Assembly: GCF_003628125.1 (NCBI RefSeq)
Contig: NZ_RBZU01000004.1
Location: forward strand, 186,001 to 250,000
Direction of reading: 5' to 3'
DNA length: 64,000 nucleotides
DNA from: Pararobbsia silviterrae
GTDB lineage: Bacteria; Pseudomonadota; Gammaproteobacteria; Burkholderiales; Burkholderiaceae
Made by a program: the position numbers and the translations under genes. Each line of letters starts with the position of its first letter. Within the stretch, counting starts at the first letter, position 1. Shown here piece by piece: positions 44,221 to 56,238 of the stretch. The notes under the pieces are model-generated. The model did not search any database. It saw nothing but the letters and a program-made list of their open reading frames with translations, and had not been told where the DNA came from.

Positions 44221-44919
44221 ATGGCATTCGTATTTCCGCCTGAAGCTCCCGTCGCGATTCCGGTCGCGGGTTCCGACGATCAATTCGCCGTACGCCGCGT
44301 CTATTGCGTGGGTCGCAACTATGCGGCGCATGCGCGCGAAATGGGCTTCGATCCCGATCGCGAGCCGCCGTTCTTCTTCTGCAAGCCCGACAACGCCATC
44401 GTGCCCGTTGCCTACGGCGAGACGTTCGCGCTGCCGTATCCGGCCGAAACGCAGAACTATCACTACGAAGCCGAACTCGTCGCGGTCATCGGCAAGGCGG
44501 GCTCGGACATCGCGCTCGAAGACGCGCTCGATCACGTCTGGGGCTATGCGGTCGGCCTCGACATGACGCGTCGCGATCTGCAGATGAAGATGCGCGAAAT
44601 GGGACGTCCGTGGGAAATCGGCAAGGCGTTCGATCTGTCGGGTCCGATCGGTCCGATCCACCCGGTCAGCGCGGTCGGGCACTTCGAGAAGGCCGGTCTC
44701 TGGCTGACGGTCAACGGCCAAACGAAGCAGCAAAGCGATGTCTCGCACTTGATCTGGTCCGTTGCCGAAACGGTCGCGTATCTGTCGAAGTTCTTCCGTC
44801 TCGAACCGGGCGACGTGATCTATACGGGCACGCCCGAAGGCGTGGGCGCGGTCAAGGCGGGCGACACGATTCAAGTCGGCGTCGAACGTCTCGGCGAGCT
44901 GACCGTCAAGGTCGTTTGA
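44221..44919 (+). CDS. nagK: Fumarylpyruvate hydrolase
   Basis: A 232-aa FAH-fold hydrolase that splits fumarylpyruvate into fumarate and pyruvate. Visible FAH features are VGRNYAAHAREMG, the metal-ligand Glu pair of NYHYEAELVAVIG, and the YTGTPEGVGAVKAGD loop. It lies 175 nt after the dioxygenase and 42 nt before the isomerase; the 175-nt gap contains no distinct signal. Function is fixed by position in a complete gentisate set. Confidence 0.93.
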   Translation: MAFVFPPEAPVAIPVAGSDDQFAVRRVYCVGRNYAAHAREMGFDPDREPPFFFCKPDNAIVPVAYGETFALPYPAETQNYHYEAELVAVIGKAGSDIALEDALDHVWGYAVGLDMTRRDLQMKMREMGRPWEIGKAFDLSGPIGPIHPVSAVGHFEKAGLWLTVNGQTKQQSDVSHLIWSVAETVAYLSKFFRLEPGDVIYTGTPEGVGAVKAGDTIQVGVERLGELTVKVV

Positions 44920-44961
44920 AGCGACTCGCCTCGATCAACACGGACTCACAAGGATTCGATC

Positions 44962-45612
44962 GTGCAGCTTTACAGTTTCTTCAACAGTTCGACGTCGTAT
45001 CGCGTGCGTATCGCACTGCGTCTCAAGGGCATCGAGCATGACTATCTCGGCGTCAATATCCGCACGGGCGAGCATCGCGATGTCGAGTATGTCGACCATG
45101 TCAATCCGTCGGCCTCGGTGCCGGCGCTCGTCGATGGCGATTTCCAGCTCGGTCAGTCGCTCGCGATCATCGATTGGCTCGACGCACGCTATCCCGAGCC
45201 TCGTTTGATTCCGGCGCAGCCCGAGTTGCGCGCGCGCGTGCTCGAACTGTCCTACCTGATCGGATGCGACGTGCATCCCGTCAACAATCTGCGCGTGCTC
45301 AAGTATCTGCAGGACGTGCTCGAAGTCACGCCCGAACAAAAGGACGCGTGGTACCGCCACTGGGTCGCGCAAGGCATGGCGAGCGTCGAACGTTTGCTTG
45401 AGCGCGCGGCCGTGGCCTATCCGGGTCCGTGGTGCTTCGGCGCGCAACCGACGCTCGCCGATTGCTGCCTCGTGTCACAGATCTCGAACGCACTGCGTAT
45501 GGGCTGCGATCTGAGCGCGTATCCGCGCAGTCTCGCGGTTTATCGCCATGCGAGCGCGCAGCCCGCTTTCGTCGCGGCCGAACCCAAACACCAACCGGAC
45601 TTCATTGCATGA
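44962..45612 (+). CDS. nagL: Maleylpyruvate isomerase, zeta-class GST
   Basis: A 216-aa glutathione S-transferase-fold isomerase using GSH to turn maleylpyruvate into fumarylpyruvate. The zeta-class motif FFNSSTSYRVRIAL at the N-terminus (SSCSWRVR in relatives; here Thr replaces Cys) and the C-terminal LADCCLVSQISNA are seen. It begins with GTG 44962, with AAGGATTCG upstream. Same operon as nagI and nagK. Maleylacetoacetate isomerase is the close relative, but the gentisate context decides. Confidence 0.92.
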   Translation: MQLYSFFNSSTSYRVRIALRLKGIEHDYLGVNIRTGEHRDVEYVDHVNPSASVPALVDGDFQLGQSLAIIDWLDARYPEPRLIPAQPELRARVLELSYLIGCDVHPVNNLRVLKYLQDVLEVTPEQKDAWYRHWVAQGMASVERLLERAAVAYPGPWCFGAQPTLADCCLVSQISNALRMGCDLSAYPRSLAVYRHASAQPAFVAAEPKHQPDFIA

Positions 45613-45679
45613 CCGTGACGCGGCGCCCGCGTCGTGCGCGCCGCGTCACCGATCCGACACGCTGTACAGGAGACAAACC

Positions 45680-46888
45680 ATGAACATCTCGACCCCTTCG
45701 CGCCGCGTCATCGTGGTGGGCGGCGGTATCGGCGGCCTCGCGGCGGCGCTTGCGCTCGCGCGCCAGAATATCCAGGTGCTGCTGCTCGAACAGGCCGCGC
45801 AGATCGGCGAAATCGGCGCGGGCATCCAGCTCGGCGCGAATGCGTTCAACGCGCTCGACGCACTGGGCGTAGGCGATGCGGCGCGCAGCCGTTCCGTGTT
45901 CACCGAGTCGCTGACGCTGATGGATGCGACCAATGCGAAGGAGGTCGTGCGCATCGAAACCGGCGCGCGATATCGCGAGCGTTTCGGCAATCAATACGGC
46001 GTGATTCATCGCGCCGATGTGCATCTGTCGATCCTCGAAGGCGTGCAGGACAATCCGCTGATCCAGTTCCGCACGAGCACGACGGTTCAGCACATCGAGC
46101 AGGACGAGACGGGCGTCACGGTCATCGACCAGCACGGCGAGCGTTTCCTCGCGGATGCGCTGATCGGATGCGACGGCGTCAAATCGGTCGTGCGCAAGGC
46201 GCTGATCGGCGACGAGCCGACCGTGACGGGCCATGTCGTCTATCGTGCCGTGGTCGACGTCGAGGACATGCCCGAGGATCTGCAGATCAATGCGCCGGTC
46301 GTCTGGGCCGGGCCGCATTGTCATCTCGTGCACTACCCGTTGCGCGGCGGCCGCCAGTACAACCTCGTCGTCACGTTCCATAGTCGTGAACAAGAGGTCT
46401 GGGGCGTGCGCGACGGCAGCAAGGAGGAAGTGCTCTCGTACTTCGAGGGCATCCATCCGCTGCCGCGTCAGATGCTCGATCGCCCGACGTCGTGGCGCCG
46501 CTGGGCGACGGCCGATCGCAATCCGGTCGAGCAATGGAGCTTCGGCCGCGCCACGATTCTCGGCGATGCTGCGCATCCGATGACGCAATACATCGCGCAG
46601 GGCGCGTGTCAGGCGCTCGAAGACGCCGTCACGCTCGGTGCGGCCGTGGCCGAAACGGACGGCGATTTCGTCGAGGCGTTCAAGCGCTACGAAAGCGCGC
46701 GGATTCCGCGCACCGCGCGCGTGCTGTATGCGGCGCGCGACATGGGCCGCGTCTATCACGCGAAGGGCGTCGATCGGCTCGTACGCAATTCGCTCTGGGT
46801 CGGCCGCTCGCAGGAGCAGTTCTACGACGCGCTTCAGTGGCTGCATGGCTGGAAAGCGCAGGACTGCCTCAAAGGCATTCCGGTCTGA
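45680..46888 (+). CDS. nagX: 3-hydroxybenzoate 6-monooxygenase
   Basis: A 402-aa group-A flavoprotein hydroxylase converting 3-hydroxybenzoate to gentisate with NADH and O2. The FAD motifs VVGGGIGGLAAALALA, the DG motif ALIGCDGVKSVVRKAL and the GD motif ATILGDAAHPMTQYIAQGA are all intact. ATG 45680 follows CAGGAGACAAACC. Its place in the gentisate operon distinguishes it from salicylate hydroxylase, the nearest relative (MhbM/NagX group). Confidence 0.92.
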   Translation: MNISTPSRRVIVVGGGIGGLAAALALARQNIQVLLLEQAAQIGEIGAGIQLGANAFNALDALGVGDAARSRSVFTESLTLMDATNAKEVVRIETGARYRERFGNQYGVIHRADVHLSILEGVQDNPLIQFRTSTTVQHIEQDETGVTVIDQHGERFLADALIGCDGVKSVVRKALIGDEPTVTGHVVYRAVVDVEDMPEDLQINAPVVWAGPHCHLVHYPLRGGRQYNLVVTFHSREQEVWGVRDGSKEEVLSYFEGIHPLPRQMLDRPTSWRRWATADRNPVEQWSFGRATILGDAAHPMTQYIAQGACQALEDAVTLGAAVAETDGDFVEAFKRYESARIPRTARVLYAARDMGRVYHAKGVDRLVRNSLWVGRSQEQFYDALQWLHGWKAQDCLKGIPV

Positions 46889-46993
46889 CGCCGTCGGCCC
46901 GTCTTTCTTCTCAATCACGCATAAAAAATCGGCAAGCGCGCGCGGACTTCGTCTCGCGCGGCTCAGAACCGGTATGCCCATCAGGAGACATGC

Positions 46994-48343
46994 ATGACCC
47001 AGCCTGCTTACGTCGACGTGACCGCGTTTATCGATCGGCATCGCGTATCGCGTTTTCAATTGCGCATCGTCGCGCTCTGTTTTCTGATCGTCGCGCTCGA
47101 CGGCTTCGATACGGCGGCGATCGGCTTTATCGCGCCCGCGATACACGTTTATTGGGCACTCTCGCCGGCGCAGCTTGCGCCGATTTTCGGTGCGGGACTC
47201 GCCGGGCTCATGGCGGGTGCGCTCGTGTTCGGCCCGTTCGGCGACCGGATCGGACGCAAGCGTCTGCTCATGCTCTGCGTGGTGGGCTTTGGCGTGGCGA
47301 GCCTGGTTTCGGCCGCGGCCCCGTCGCCGGGATGGCTGGTCGCGCTGCGCTTTATGACGGGGCTCGGACTCGGCGGCGCGATGCCGAATGCGATTACGTT
47401 GACCTCCGAATACTGTCCGTCCGCGCGCCGCTCGTTTCTCGTGACGACGATGTTCTGCGGCTTTACGCTCGGCTCGGCGCTCGGCGGTTTCGTCGCCGCT
47501 GCGTTGATTCAGGATTTCGGATGGCGCTCGGTGTTGATCGCGGGCGGATGCGCGCCGCTCGTTCTTGCGCTCGCACTCGCCGCGTGGTTGCCGGAATCCG
47601 TGCGCTATATGGTCAATGCGCGACGGTCGTCGGATGTCATCGCGCGCACGCTTGCGCGCATCGCACGGGATCCGCGGCTCGACGGCGCGAGTTTTTCGAT
47701 TGCGGAAGCCGCGTCCGATGCGGTCGCGTCGGACGCGAGACCGCGCGTGCTTCATTTGCTGAATCCCGCGTTGCTGCGCGGCACGCTGCTGTTGTGGGCC
47801 GCGTTCTTCATGAGCTTGCTCGTGATCTATCTGCTGTCGAGCTGGTTGCCGACCTTGCTTCACGCAAGCGGTGCGACGATGCGCACGGCCGCGCTCGTGA
47901 CGGCGATGTTTCAGGTCGGCGGAACGATCGGCGCGATCGTGCTCGGCTGGCTCATGGACCGTCTGAATCCGAAGTTCGTGCTCGCCGTCAGCTATGCGGC
48001 GGCCGGCGTTTTCATCGCGGCGCTCGGCTATCTGACGGCGACGCCGTGGCTTGCCGCACTGATGGTCTGCGGCGCGGGGTTTTGCGTATCGGGATCGCAG
48101 GTCGGCGCGAACGCGTTGTCGGCTGCCTTCTATCCGACCGAGTGCCGCGCAACGGGCGTCAGCGTCGCGAACGGCGTCGGACGGATCGGCTCCGTCGTCG
48201 GCGCGGTATCGGGCGGTGCGATGCTCGCTTCGGGCTTCACCATGCCCGCGCTGTTCGTGACGATCGCCGTGCCGGCCGTCATCGCGGGCGTGGCGATGGC
48301 CGTGTTCGGAATGACCGTGCGGCCGAGCGCGCAGCTCGCTTGA
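46994..48343 (+). CDS. MFS aromatic acid:H+ symporter (3-hydroxybenzoate uptake)
   Basis: A 449-aa 12-TM transporter of the AAHS (BenK/PcaK/MhbT) family. TM1 carries the acidic LDGFDTAAIGFIAPAI motif needed for aromatic acid transport and the TM2-3 loop reads GPFGDRIGRKRLL; the second-half loop is GWLMDRLNPKFVL. AGGAGACATGC precedes the ATG. Last gene of the nag/mhb operon, so 3-hydroxybenzoate or gentisate is the expected substrate. It ends head-on with katG. Confidence 0.9.
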   Translation: MTQPAYVDVTAFIDRHRVSRFQLRIVALCFLIVALDGFDTAAIGFIAPAIHVYWALSPAQLAPIFGAGLAGLMAGALVFGPFGDRIGRKRLLMLCVVGFGVASLVSAAAPSPGWLVALRFMTGLGLGGAMPNAITLTSEYCPSARRSFLVTTMFCGFTLGSALGGFVAAALIQDFGWRSVLIAGGCAPLVLALALAAWLPESVRYMVNARRSSDVIARTLARIARDPRLDGASFSIAEAASDAVASDARPRVLHLLNPALLRGTLLLWAAFFMSLLVIYLLSSWLPTLLHASGATMRTAALVTAMFQVGGTIGAIVLGWLMDRLNPKFVLAVSYAAAGVFIAALGYLTATPWLAALMVCGAGFCVSGSQVGANALSAAFYPTECRATGVSVANGVGRIGSVVGAVSGGAMLASGFTMPALFVTIAVPAVIAGVAMAVFGMTVRPSAQLA

Positions 48344-48356
48344 GGTCGGAACATGT

Positions 48357-48389
48357 GCCGCGGGATCGGCGCGCCGCCGACCCCGCGGC
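48357..48389. terminator. Hairpin between convergent MFS and katG genes
   Basis: 8-bp stem GCCGCGGG / CCCGCGGC with a 17-nt loop, in the 61-bp gap. No U-run on either strand; bidirectional termination is possible but unproven. Confidence 0.35.
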
Positions 48390-48404
48390 GCGCCGCGACG
48401 GCCC

Positions 48405-51042
<2,638 letters not shown>

Positions 51043-52518
51043 ATGAATCGCTTGATCGACGCGTCGCTTGCCACGCTCAGGACGATTGCCCGCGCCGGCA
51101 AGGGACGTCCGATGGCGCTCGTCGTGTTGTTCGGCTTGAGCCTGCTCAATATCGCGAGCGAAATGCCGCGCAAGGACGGGCATTCGGAAACGGTACGCGT
51201 GTTTGAAAGCCTCGTGCTCGATACCTTCGCGGTGCCGCGCGAACTGCTGTTCGATCACTATCAGCGGCGCTATCCGCGTATTCCCGCTTCGCAGCCCGTG
51301 ACGATCGTCGAGATCGACGACCGTACGCTGGCCGAGGTCGGGCAATGGCCGTGGCCGCGCAATCGGCTTGCGGCGTTGATCGATGCGATCGCCGCCCAAC
51401 GGCCCGTCGCGATCGGGCTCGATATCTATATGCCCGAGCCCGACGAAACGTCGCCCGACAAAGTCGCCGACAATTTGTCGGATCCGGCCTCCGATCTCGC
51501 GGTTCAATTGCGCGCGTTGCCGAATCACGAGGCCATTCTTGCGAAATCGCTGCATGCGGCGCCGTCGATCCTCGGCGCGGCGGCATTCGATCATGCCTCG
51601 TTCTCGACGAGCACCGATATGTTGAGCGCGCCCGTGCGCGTGCACGGGCCGGACCCGATCGACAAGGTCCGTCGTTTCGACCATGTGCTTGCGAGTCTGC
51701 CGGTGCTTCAGGGCGCCGCGCACGGGCAGGCCATGCTCAACGTCGCGCTCGAACAGGGCACGGTGCGGCGCGTTCCGCTGATCATGGGACTCGGCGAGCG
51801 GCTCGTGCCGGGATTGCCGATCGAAATGCTGCGCGTCGCGACGGCGTCGTCGGCGATCGACGTGTTCTCGGATCGATTCGGCGTACGCGGCGTGGGCGTG
51901 GCCGATGTGCGCGTGCCGACGCAATCGGACGGCGCATTCCGGCTGCATTACGCGTCGATCCAGTCGACGCAGGATCGCTATGTGTCGGCGCGCGACATCA
52001 TCGACGGCAAGACCGACGCGGACCGGCTGCACAACAAGCTCGTGCTCGTCGGGCTGACGGGCGCGGGCCTGACCGACATGCGCACGACCGTGCTCGGCGA
52101 ACTCGTACCCGGCATCGAAATCCAGGCTCAGGTCATCGAGAGTATTTTCGAAGGCCGGTTTCTGCGTCGGCCGACATGGCTTAAACCGGTCGAGTCCGCC
52201 TTCATCATGGCGTTCGGCTTGCTGATCATCTGGTATTTGCCGCGCACGGATTCGCGGTTAGCGAAAATCGTGCGCGCGGTGCCGAAAGCCTCGGCGATTC
52301 TCGGCGTCATGCTGAATTTGCTGACGCTTTATAGCTGCTTGTTGTTGTTCAAATACTTCGGGTGGCTCGTCGATGCCGCGTCGATTTTCATTATTTTGTC
52401 CGCGGTCATGGGCTGCTTTTTCTCGACGGCCTTGCTCGGGAACGAAGGCCCGAGCAAGACCATCCCCGTCGATTCACAAGCGCGCGACGAGACGGAGAGC
52501 CGCGCGGGCCATGCTTAG
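51043..52518 (+). CDS. CHASE2-domain membrane protein without output domain
   Basis: A 491-aa protein: TM near residues 22-40, a large periplasmic CHASE2 sensor (about 55-375; VTIVEIDDRTLAEVGQWPWPR, KLVLVGLTGAGLTDMRTTVLGELVPGIEIQAQVIESI) and three C-terminal TM helices (about 387-465), then a short hydrophilic tail. CHASE2 normally feeds an adenylate cyclase, kinase or GGDEF domain after the TM triplet; here the protein ends about 25 residues later, so it must signal through a partner or have lost its effector. ATG 51043 was chosen; the frame is open upstream without similarity. Its stop overlaps the convergent reductase stop. Confidence 0.85.
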   Translation: MNRLIDASLATLRTIARAGKGRPMALVVLFGLSLLNIASEMPRKDGHSETVRVFESLVLDTFAVPRELLFDHYQRRYPRIPASQPVTIVEIDDRTLAEVGQWPWPRNRLAALIDAIAAQRPVAIGLDIYMPEPDETSPDKVADNLSDPASDLAVQLRALPNHEAILAKSLHAAPSILGAAAFDHASFSTSTDMLSAPVRVHGPDPIDKVRRFDHVLASLPVLQGAAHGQAMLNVALEQGTVRRVPLIMGLGERLVPGLPIEMLRVATASSAIDVFSDRFGVRGVGVADVRVPTQSDGAFRLHYASIQSTQDRYVSARDIIDGKTDADRLHNKLVLVGLTGAGLTDMRTTVLGELVPGIEIQAQVIESIFEGRFLRRPTWLKPVESAFIMAFGLLIIWYLPRTDSRLAKIVRAVPKASAILGVMLNLLTLYSCLLLFKYFGWLVDAASIFIILSAVMGCFFSTALLGNEGPSKTIPVDSQARDETESRAGHA

Positions 52519-53495
52519 TTGAAGCCCGTCACCGCGTGCGGCACGTACTTCGCTTCGAGCTTGGCGATCTCGTCGGCCGTGAGCTTGACGGACAGTGCGG
52601 CGACGGCGTCGTCGAGATGTTCGTGCTTGGTCGCGCCGATGATCGGGGCCGTGATCACGGATTTCTGCAGCACCCACGCGAGCGCGACCTGCGCGCGCGG
52701 AATACCGCGCGCCTTCGCGATTTCGGCGACGGCTTCGACGACCTGGCGGTCTGCATGTTCGGTGTTCGCATAGAGCGTCTTGCCGAACGCATCCGTGTCG
52801 GAGCGTGCGCTTTGCGTGTCCCAATCGCGCGTAAGGCGGCCGCGCGCGAGCGGGCTCCACGGAATCACGCCGATGCCTTCGGCCGCGCACAGCGGCAACA
52901 TCTCGCGCTCTTCCTCGCGATAAAGCAGATTCACGTAGTTCTGCATGGTGACGAAGCGCGTCCAGTTATGGCGTTCGGCCACATGCAGCGCTTTGGCGAA
53001 TTGCCACGCATACATCGACGATGCACCGATATAACGCGCCTTGCCGGCCTTGACGACGTCGTGCAGCGCTTCCATCGTTTCCTCGATCGGCGTCTCATAG
53101 TCCCAGCGGTGGATCTGATAGAGATCGACGTAGTCGGTGCCGAGGCGGCGCAGGCTCGCATCGATTTCCGACAGGATCGCCTTGCGCGAGAGGCCCGCGC
53201 CGTTCGGTCCTTGGTGCATACGGCCGTTGACCTTGGTTGCGAGCACGATTTCGTCGCGCTTCGCGTATTCCTTGAGCGCGCGGCCGACGATTTCTTCGCT
53301 CGTGCCGGCTGAATAGACGTTCGCGGTGTCGAAGAAATTGATGCCGAGATCGAGCGCTTTCTTGATGAACGGGCGGGCCTGGCCTTCGTCAAGCGTCCAC
53401 GGATGCGTGCCGCGATCGGGCGCGCCGTAACTCATGCAACCGAGGCACAGACGTGACACATCGACGCCCGTGCGTCCCAGCTTCGTAAATTCCAT
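52515..53495 (-). CDS. Aldo/keto reductase
   Basis: A 326-aa TIM-barrel NADPH-dependent reductase. Catalytic tetrad residues are visible: Asp and Tyr in FFDTANVYSAGTSEE, Lys in VLATKV and His in LYQIHRWDYETP. It resembles the YajO/AKR12-13 type acting on small aldehydes and ketones. Start ATG 53495 follows AACAGGAGTGGCCTG. It lies downstream of, and in the same direction as, the LysR gene at 53714 (218 nt gap). Convergent overlap of 4 nt with the CHASE2 gene end. Confidence 0.92.
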   Translation of the reverse strand: MEFTKLGRTGVDVSRLCLGCMSYGAPDRGTHPWTLDEGQARPFIKKALDLGINFFDTANVYSAGTSEEIVGRALKEYAKRDEIVLATKVNGRMHQGPNGAGLSRKAILSEIDASLRRLGTDYVDLYQIHRWDYETPIEETMEALHDVVKAGKARYIGASSMYAWQFAKALHVAERHNWTRFVTMQNYVNLLYREEEREMLPLCAAEGIGVIPWSPLARGRLTRDWDTQSARSDTDAFGKTLYANTEHADRQVVEAVAEIAKARGIPRAQVALAWVLQKSVITAPIIGATKHEHLDDAVAALSVKLTADEIAKLEAKYVPHAVTGFN

Positions 53496-53713
53496 CAGGC
53501 CACTCCTGTTGTTTGAGCGCAAAAAGGAAACGGCGCGAGCGCCGGAGCAAAAAATTATCGGCACGCGGTCCGGCGCTGGCAATCGTGCGACGCGAAACAG
53601 TGTATGAAGTCATGCGCACAAATGCAGCGCGCATCGGGCGCGCGCCGATGTTTTCGCCGGGGGTCATCGCGCGGGCCCGCTAACGATGGCGACGCGCTTG
53701 ACGGTCTGCTTGC

Positions 53714-54646
53714 CTAACCCTCGACGACCAATTTGACCCGATCGCCCTGCAGCCAACCCGCTTCGACCTCGCTCATGACAAAGTCGATGAAGCGCCGCAC
53801 ACGAACAGGCAATTGCTTGCGCTGCGCGTAGTAGATATAGAGGCCCGAATGATGGGTCGCGAGTTCGTCGAGCAGCGTGACGATCGTTCCGGCGGCGAGA
53901 TCTTCGGCAATCATATAGTCGGGCATCTGGCCGATGCCGATGCCGTCGCGGATTGCCCGAAGCTCCGATTCGACCTGGTTCAGCGTAATGACCGCGGGCA
54001 CGTCCTGGTGAACGAGTTCGCCGTCGATCTGCAACGACCACGGCATGATCCGGCCGGTACCGGGATGACGGTATCCGGTGCAGCGATGCCGAAGCAATTC
54101 GTCGACATTGCGCGGCGTGCCGTGTTCGCGCAGATAATCGGGCGAGGCGCAAATCTCCATGCGGATCGGCGCGAGCAGCCGCGCGATGAGGCTTTCGGCG
54201 GGTTCGTTGCCCGAACGGAAGCCGACATCGATCTTGGCCGTGATCATGTCGGTCAATTGGTCTTCGAGCAGCACATCGAAGACGACGTCAGGGTAATGCG
54301 CCTGAAAGCGTTTGATCAGCGGAATCAGTTGGCGGCTGCCGAACGAGTTCGACGCGGCGAGGCGGATCACGCCCGCGACTTCGTGCTTGCTGTAGCGCGT
54401 CTGATCCATCGCTTCGTCGAGCAGGCGCAGGCCCGCGTCGGCGAGTTCGAACAAGCGCGCGCCTTCGTCGGTCAGGCTGACCTTGCGCGTGCTGCGGTTC
54501 ACGAGCCGCACGCCGAGATGCGCTTCGAGTTGCGCGATCGCGCGGCTGACCGCGGGCGGCGTCAAGCCGACGGCTTGTGCGGCGTGCGTGAAGCTGCGCG
54601 TGCGCGCAACGCTCAGAAATATCGAAAGTACGCGTGTCTGGTCCAT
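53714..54646 (-). CDS. LysR-family regulator (PcaQ/DsdC-like CrgA type)
   Basis: A 310-aa LTTR with HTH RSFTHAAQAVGLTPPAVSRAIAQLE and an effector domain from about residue 90 (GVIRLAASNSFGSRQLIPLIKRF). The CrgA-like group usually controls a neighbouring oxidoreductase or efflux gene. It is divergent from the Bcr/CflA efflux gene, with a T-N11-A palindrome between them, and upstream of an aldo/keto reductase on the same strand; either could be its target. Confidence 0.9.
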   Translation of the reverse strand: MDQTRVLSIFLSVARTRSFTHAAQAVGLTPPAVSRAIAQLEAHLGVRLVNRSTRKVSLTDEGARLFELADAGLRLLDEAMDQTRYSKHEVAGVIRLAASNSFGSRQLIPLIKRFQAHYPDVVFDVLLEDQLTDMITAKIDVGFRSGNEPAESLIARLLAPIRMEICASPDYLREHGTPRNVDELLRHRCTGYRHPGTGRIMPWSLQIDGELVHQDVPAVITLNQVESELRAIRDGIGIGQMPDYMIAEDLAAGTIVTLLDELATHHSGLYIYYAQRKQLPVRVRRFIDFVMSEVEAGWLQGDRVKLVVEG

Positions 54647-54831
54647 AGCGGCTCGAATGGTACCGCCGAATCGCGCGCCGCGGTGCCGGCCGGGCCGCGC
54701 GGGGCATGGGGGCGCGCACTCGCGTCGCGCGGACTTGTCGAAATCGGCGCGCGCCGTTCGTCGCCCGAGACGTACGGAGATCGATGCGCAAGCGAGGCCG
54801 TCCGGCGCGGATACGGCGCAACGGTCTCCAT

Positions 54832-54844
54832 TTTCATAATGAAA
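54832..54844. promoter_or_regulatory. Perfect T-N11-A palindrome, LysR/bcr divergent region
   Basis: TTTCAT-A-ATGAAA, a textbook LysR half-site pair, 187 bp upstream of the LysR ATG and 104 bp upstream of the efflux ATG. The remaining about 290 bp of this gap is GC-rich and shows nothing else. Confidence 0.5.
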
Positions 54845-54947
54845 GGTAAGGGCCGACCTGGATTAGACTTACGTGTTTTCCCGAGTCCTTGGGCTCGGCA
54901 TCGAGACGCGTCGCGCCTGCACGCGCCGGTTTTCGCACTTGACTGAC

Positions 54948-56156
54948 ATGACACGCCGATTTCTTCGAATTGCGATCGTATTGGGCCTGATCACCGCGGT
55001 CGGCCCGTTTGCGATCGATATGTACCTGCCTGCGTTGCCGTCGATCGGCGGCTCGCTCAACGCCTCGGCCTCGTCCGTGCAAATGAGCCTGACGGCGTTC
55101 TTCGTCACGCTCGGCATCTGCCAGCTCGTCTATGGGCCGCTTGCCGATATGGTCGGCCGCAAGCGTCCGATCTATGCGGGACTGGCGATCTTTACGATCG
55201 GCAGCATCGGCTGCGCGTTCGCGCCGACGATCGAATCGCTGATCGTGTTTCGCGTGATCCAGGCCGTGGGCGCGTGCGCGGGCATGGTCATTCCGCGCGC
55301 GATCGTGCGCGACATGCATACGGGGCACGAAGCGACCCAGTTGATTTCGATGCTGATGCTCGTCGTCAGCGTCTCGCCGATTCTCGCGCCGCTGACCGGC
55401 AGCCTCATCATCGGGGTCTTCGGCTGGCGCGGCGTGTTCTGGGCGCTTACGATCGCGGCCGCGATCGCGTCGGTGCTCGCGGTCTGGCAACTCCACGAGA
55501 CGCGCGAAGCGCACCATCGCGCGAGCAGCACGTGGGGCGGCGCATTCGCGGCCTACGGCAAGCTGCTGCGCGATCCGTATTTCGTCGGGCTCACGTTGAC
55601 AGGCGCGTTCGGCATTTCGGCGTTCTTTGTCTATCTGTCGAATGCGTCGTTCGTGATCGTCAATCACTACGGGCTGACGCCGACGATGTTCAGCCTGTGC
55701 TTCGCGCTCAATGCGGCGGCGTTCTTCGGCGTCACGCAACTGACCGCGCATATGTCGCGCCGCTATGGTCTGCCGCGCGTGATCCGCGTGGCGGTCACGG
55801 GCTTCGCGGCCGCGATGGTCGTGCTCGCGCTGTTGTTCGTCGGCGGGGTCGACAATCTCGTCGTCATGGTCGTGTTTCTGTTTATCGGCTACGGCTTTCT
55901 CGGACTCGTGCTGCCGACCGCGGCGGTGCTTTCGCTCGATCATCACGGCGCGATCGCGGGAACGGCGTCTGCATTGATGGGCGCGATGCAATTCGTCGTC
56001 GGCGCGATCGTGATGGCCCTGTCGGGACTCGTCGCGGACGGCACCGCGAAGCCGATGGTCGTCTGCATCGCCGCCACGGCCCTGACGACCTTCGTGATCG
56101 CGCAATTCACCTTGCGCCGCGAAGCGGCCGGCGCGGCCGTGGCCGAGAGCAAATAG
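54948..56156 (+). CDS. bcr: Bcr/CflA-family multidrug efflux MFS transporter
   Basis: A 402-aa 12-TM drug:H+ antiporter of the DHA1 family. TM1 contains the Bcr motif [16 protein letters not shown]; the loop [14 protein letters not shown] follows TM2 and the antiporter motif-C-like stretch [22 protein letters not shown] lies in TM5. It likely exports bicyclomycin, sulfonamides or other hydrophobic compounds. ATG 54948 is the conserved start; the upstream in-frame extension is arginine-rich. Divergent LysR suggests inducible expression. Confidence 0.9.
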   Translation: MTRRFLRIAIVLGLITAVGPFAIDMYLPALPSIGGSLNASASSVQMSLTAFFVTLGICQLVYGPLADMVGRKRPIYAGLAIFTIGSIGCAFAPTIESLIVFRVIQAVGACAGMVIPRAIVRDMHTGHEATQLISMLMLVVSVSPILAPLTGSLIIGVFGWRGVFWALTIAAAIASVLAVWQLHETREAHHRASSTWGGAFAAYGKLLRDPYFVGLTLTGAFGISAFFVYLSNASFVIVNHYGLTPTMFSLCFALNAAAFFGVTQLTAHMSRRYGLPRVIRVAVTGFAAAMVVLALLFVGGVDNLVVMVVFLFIGYGFLGLVLPTAAVLSLDHHGAIAGTASALMGAMQFVVGAIVMALSGLVADGTAKPMVVCIAATALTTFVIAQFTLRREAAGAAVAESK

Positions 56157-56238
56157 GGCACGTCTGCTATCCTTGCCCGATCGCGATTCCGCGCGGCGCG
56201 CGGAATCTCCCCATTCTCTGCATGGATTGGAGCTTTCG

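Noticed and set aside
45602-47863. A 753-codon minus-strand frame across nagX and the MFS gene
   Set aside because: Composition typical of antisense shadow frames; both sense genes are fully conserved.
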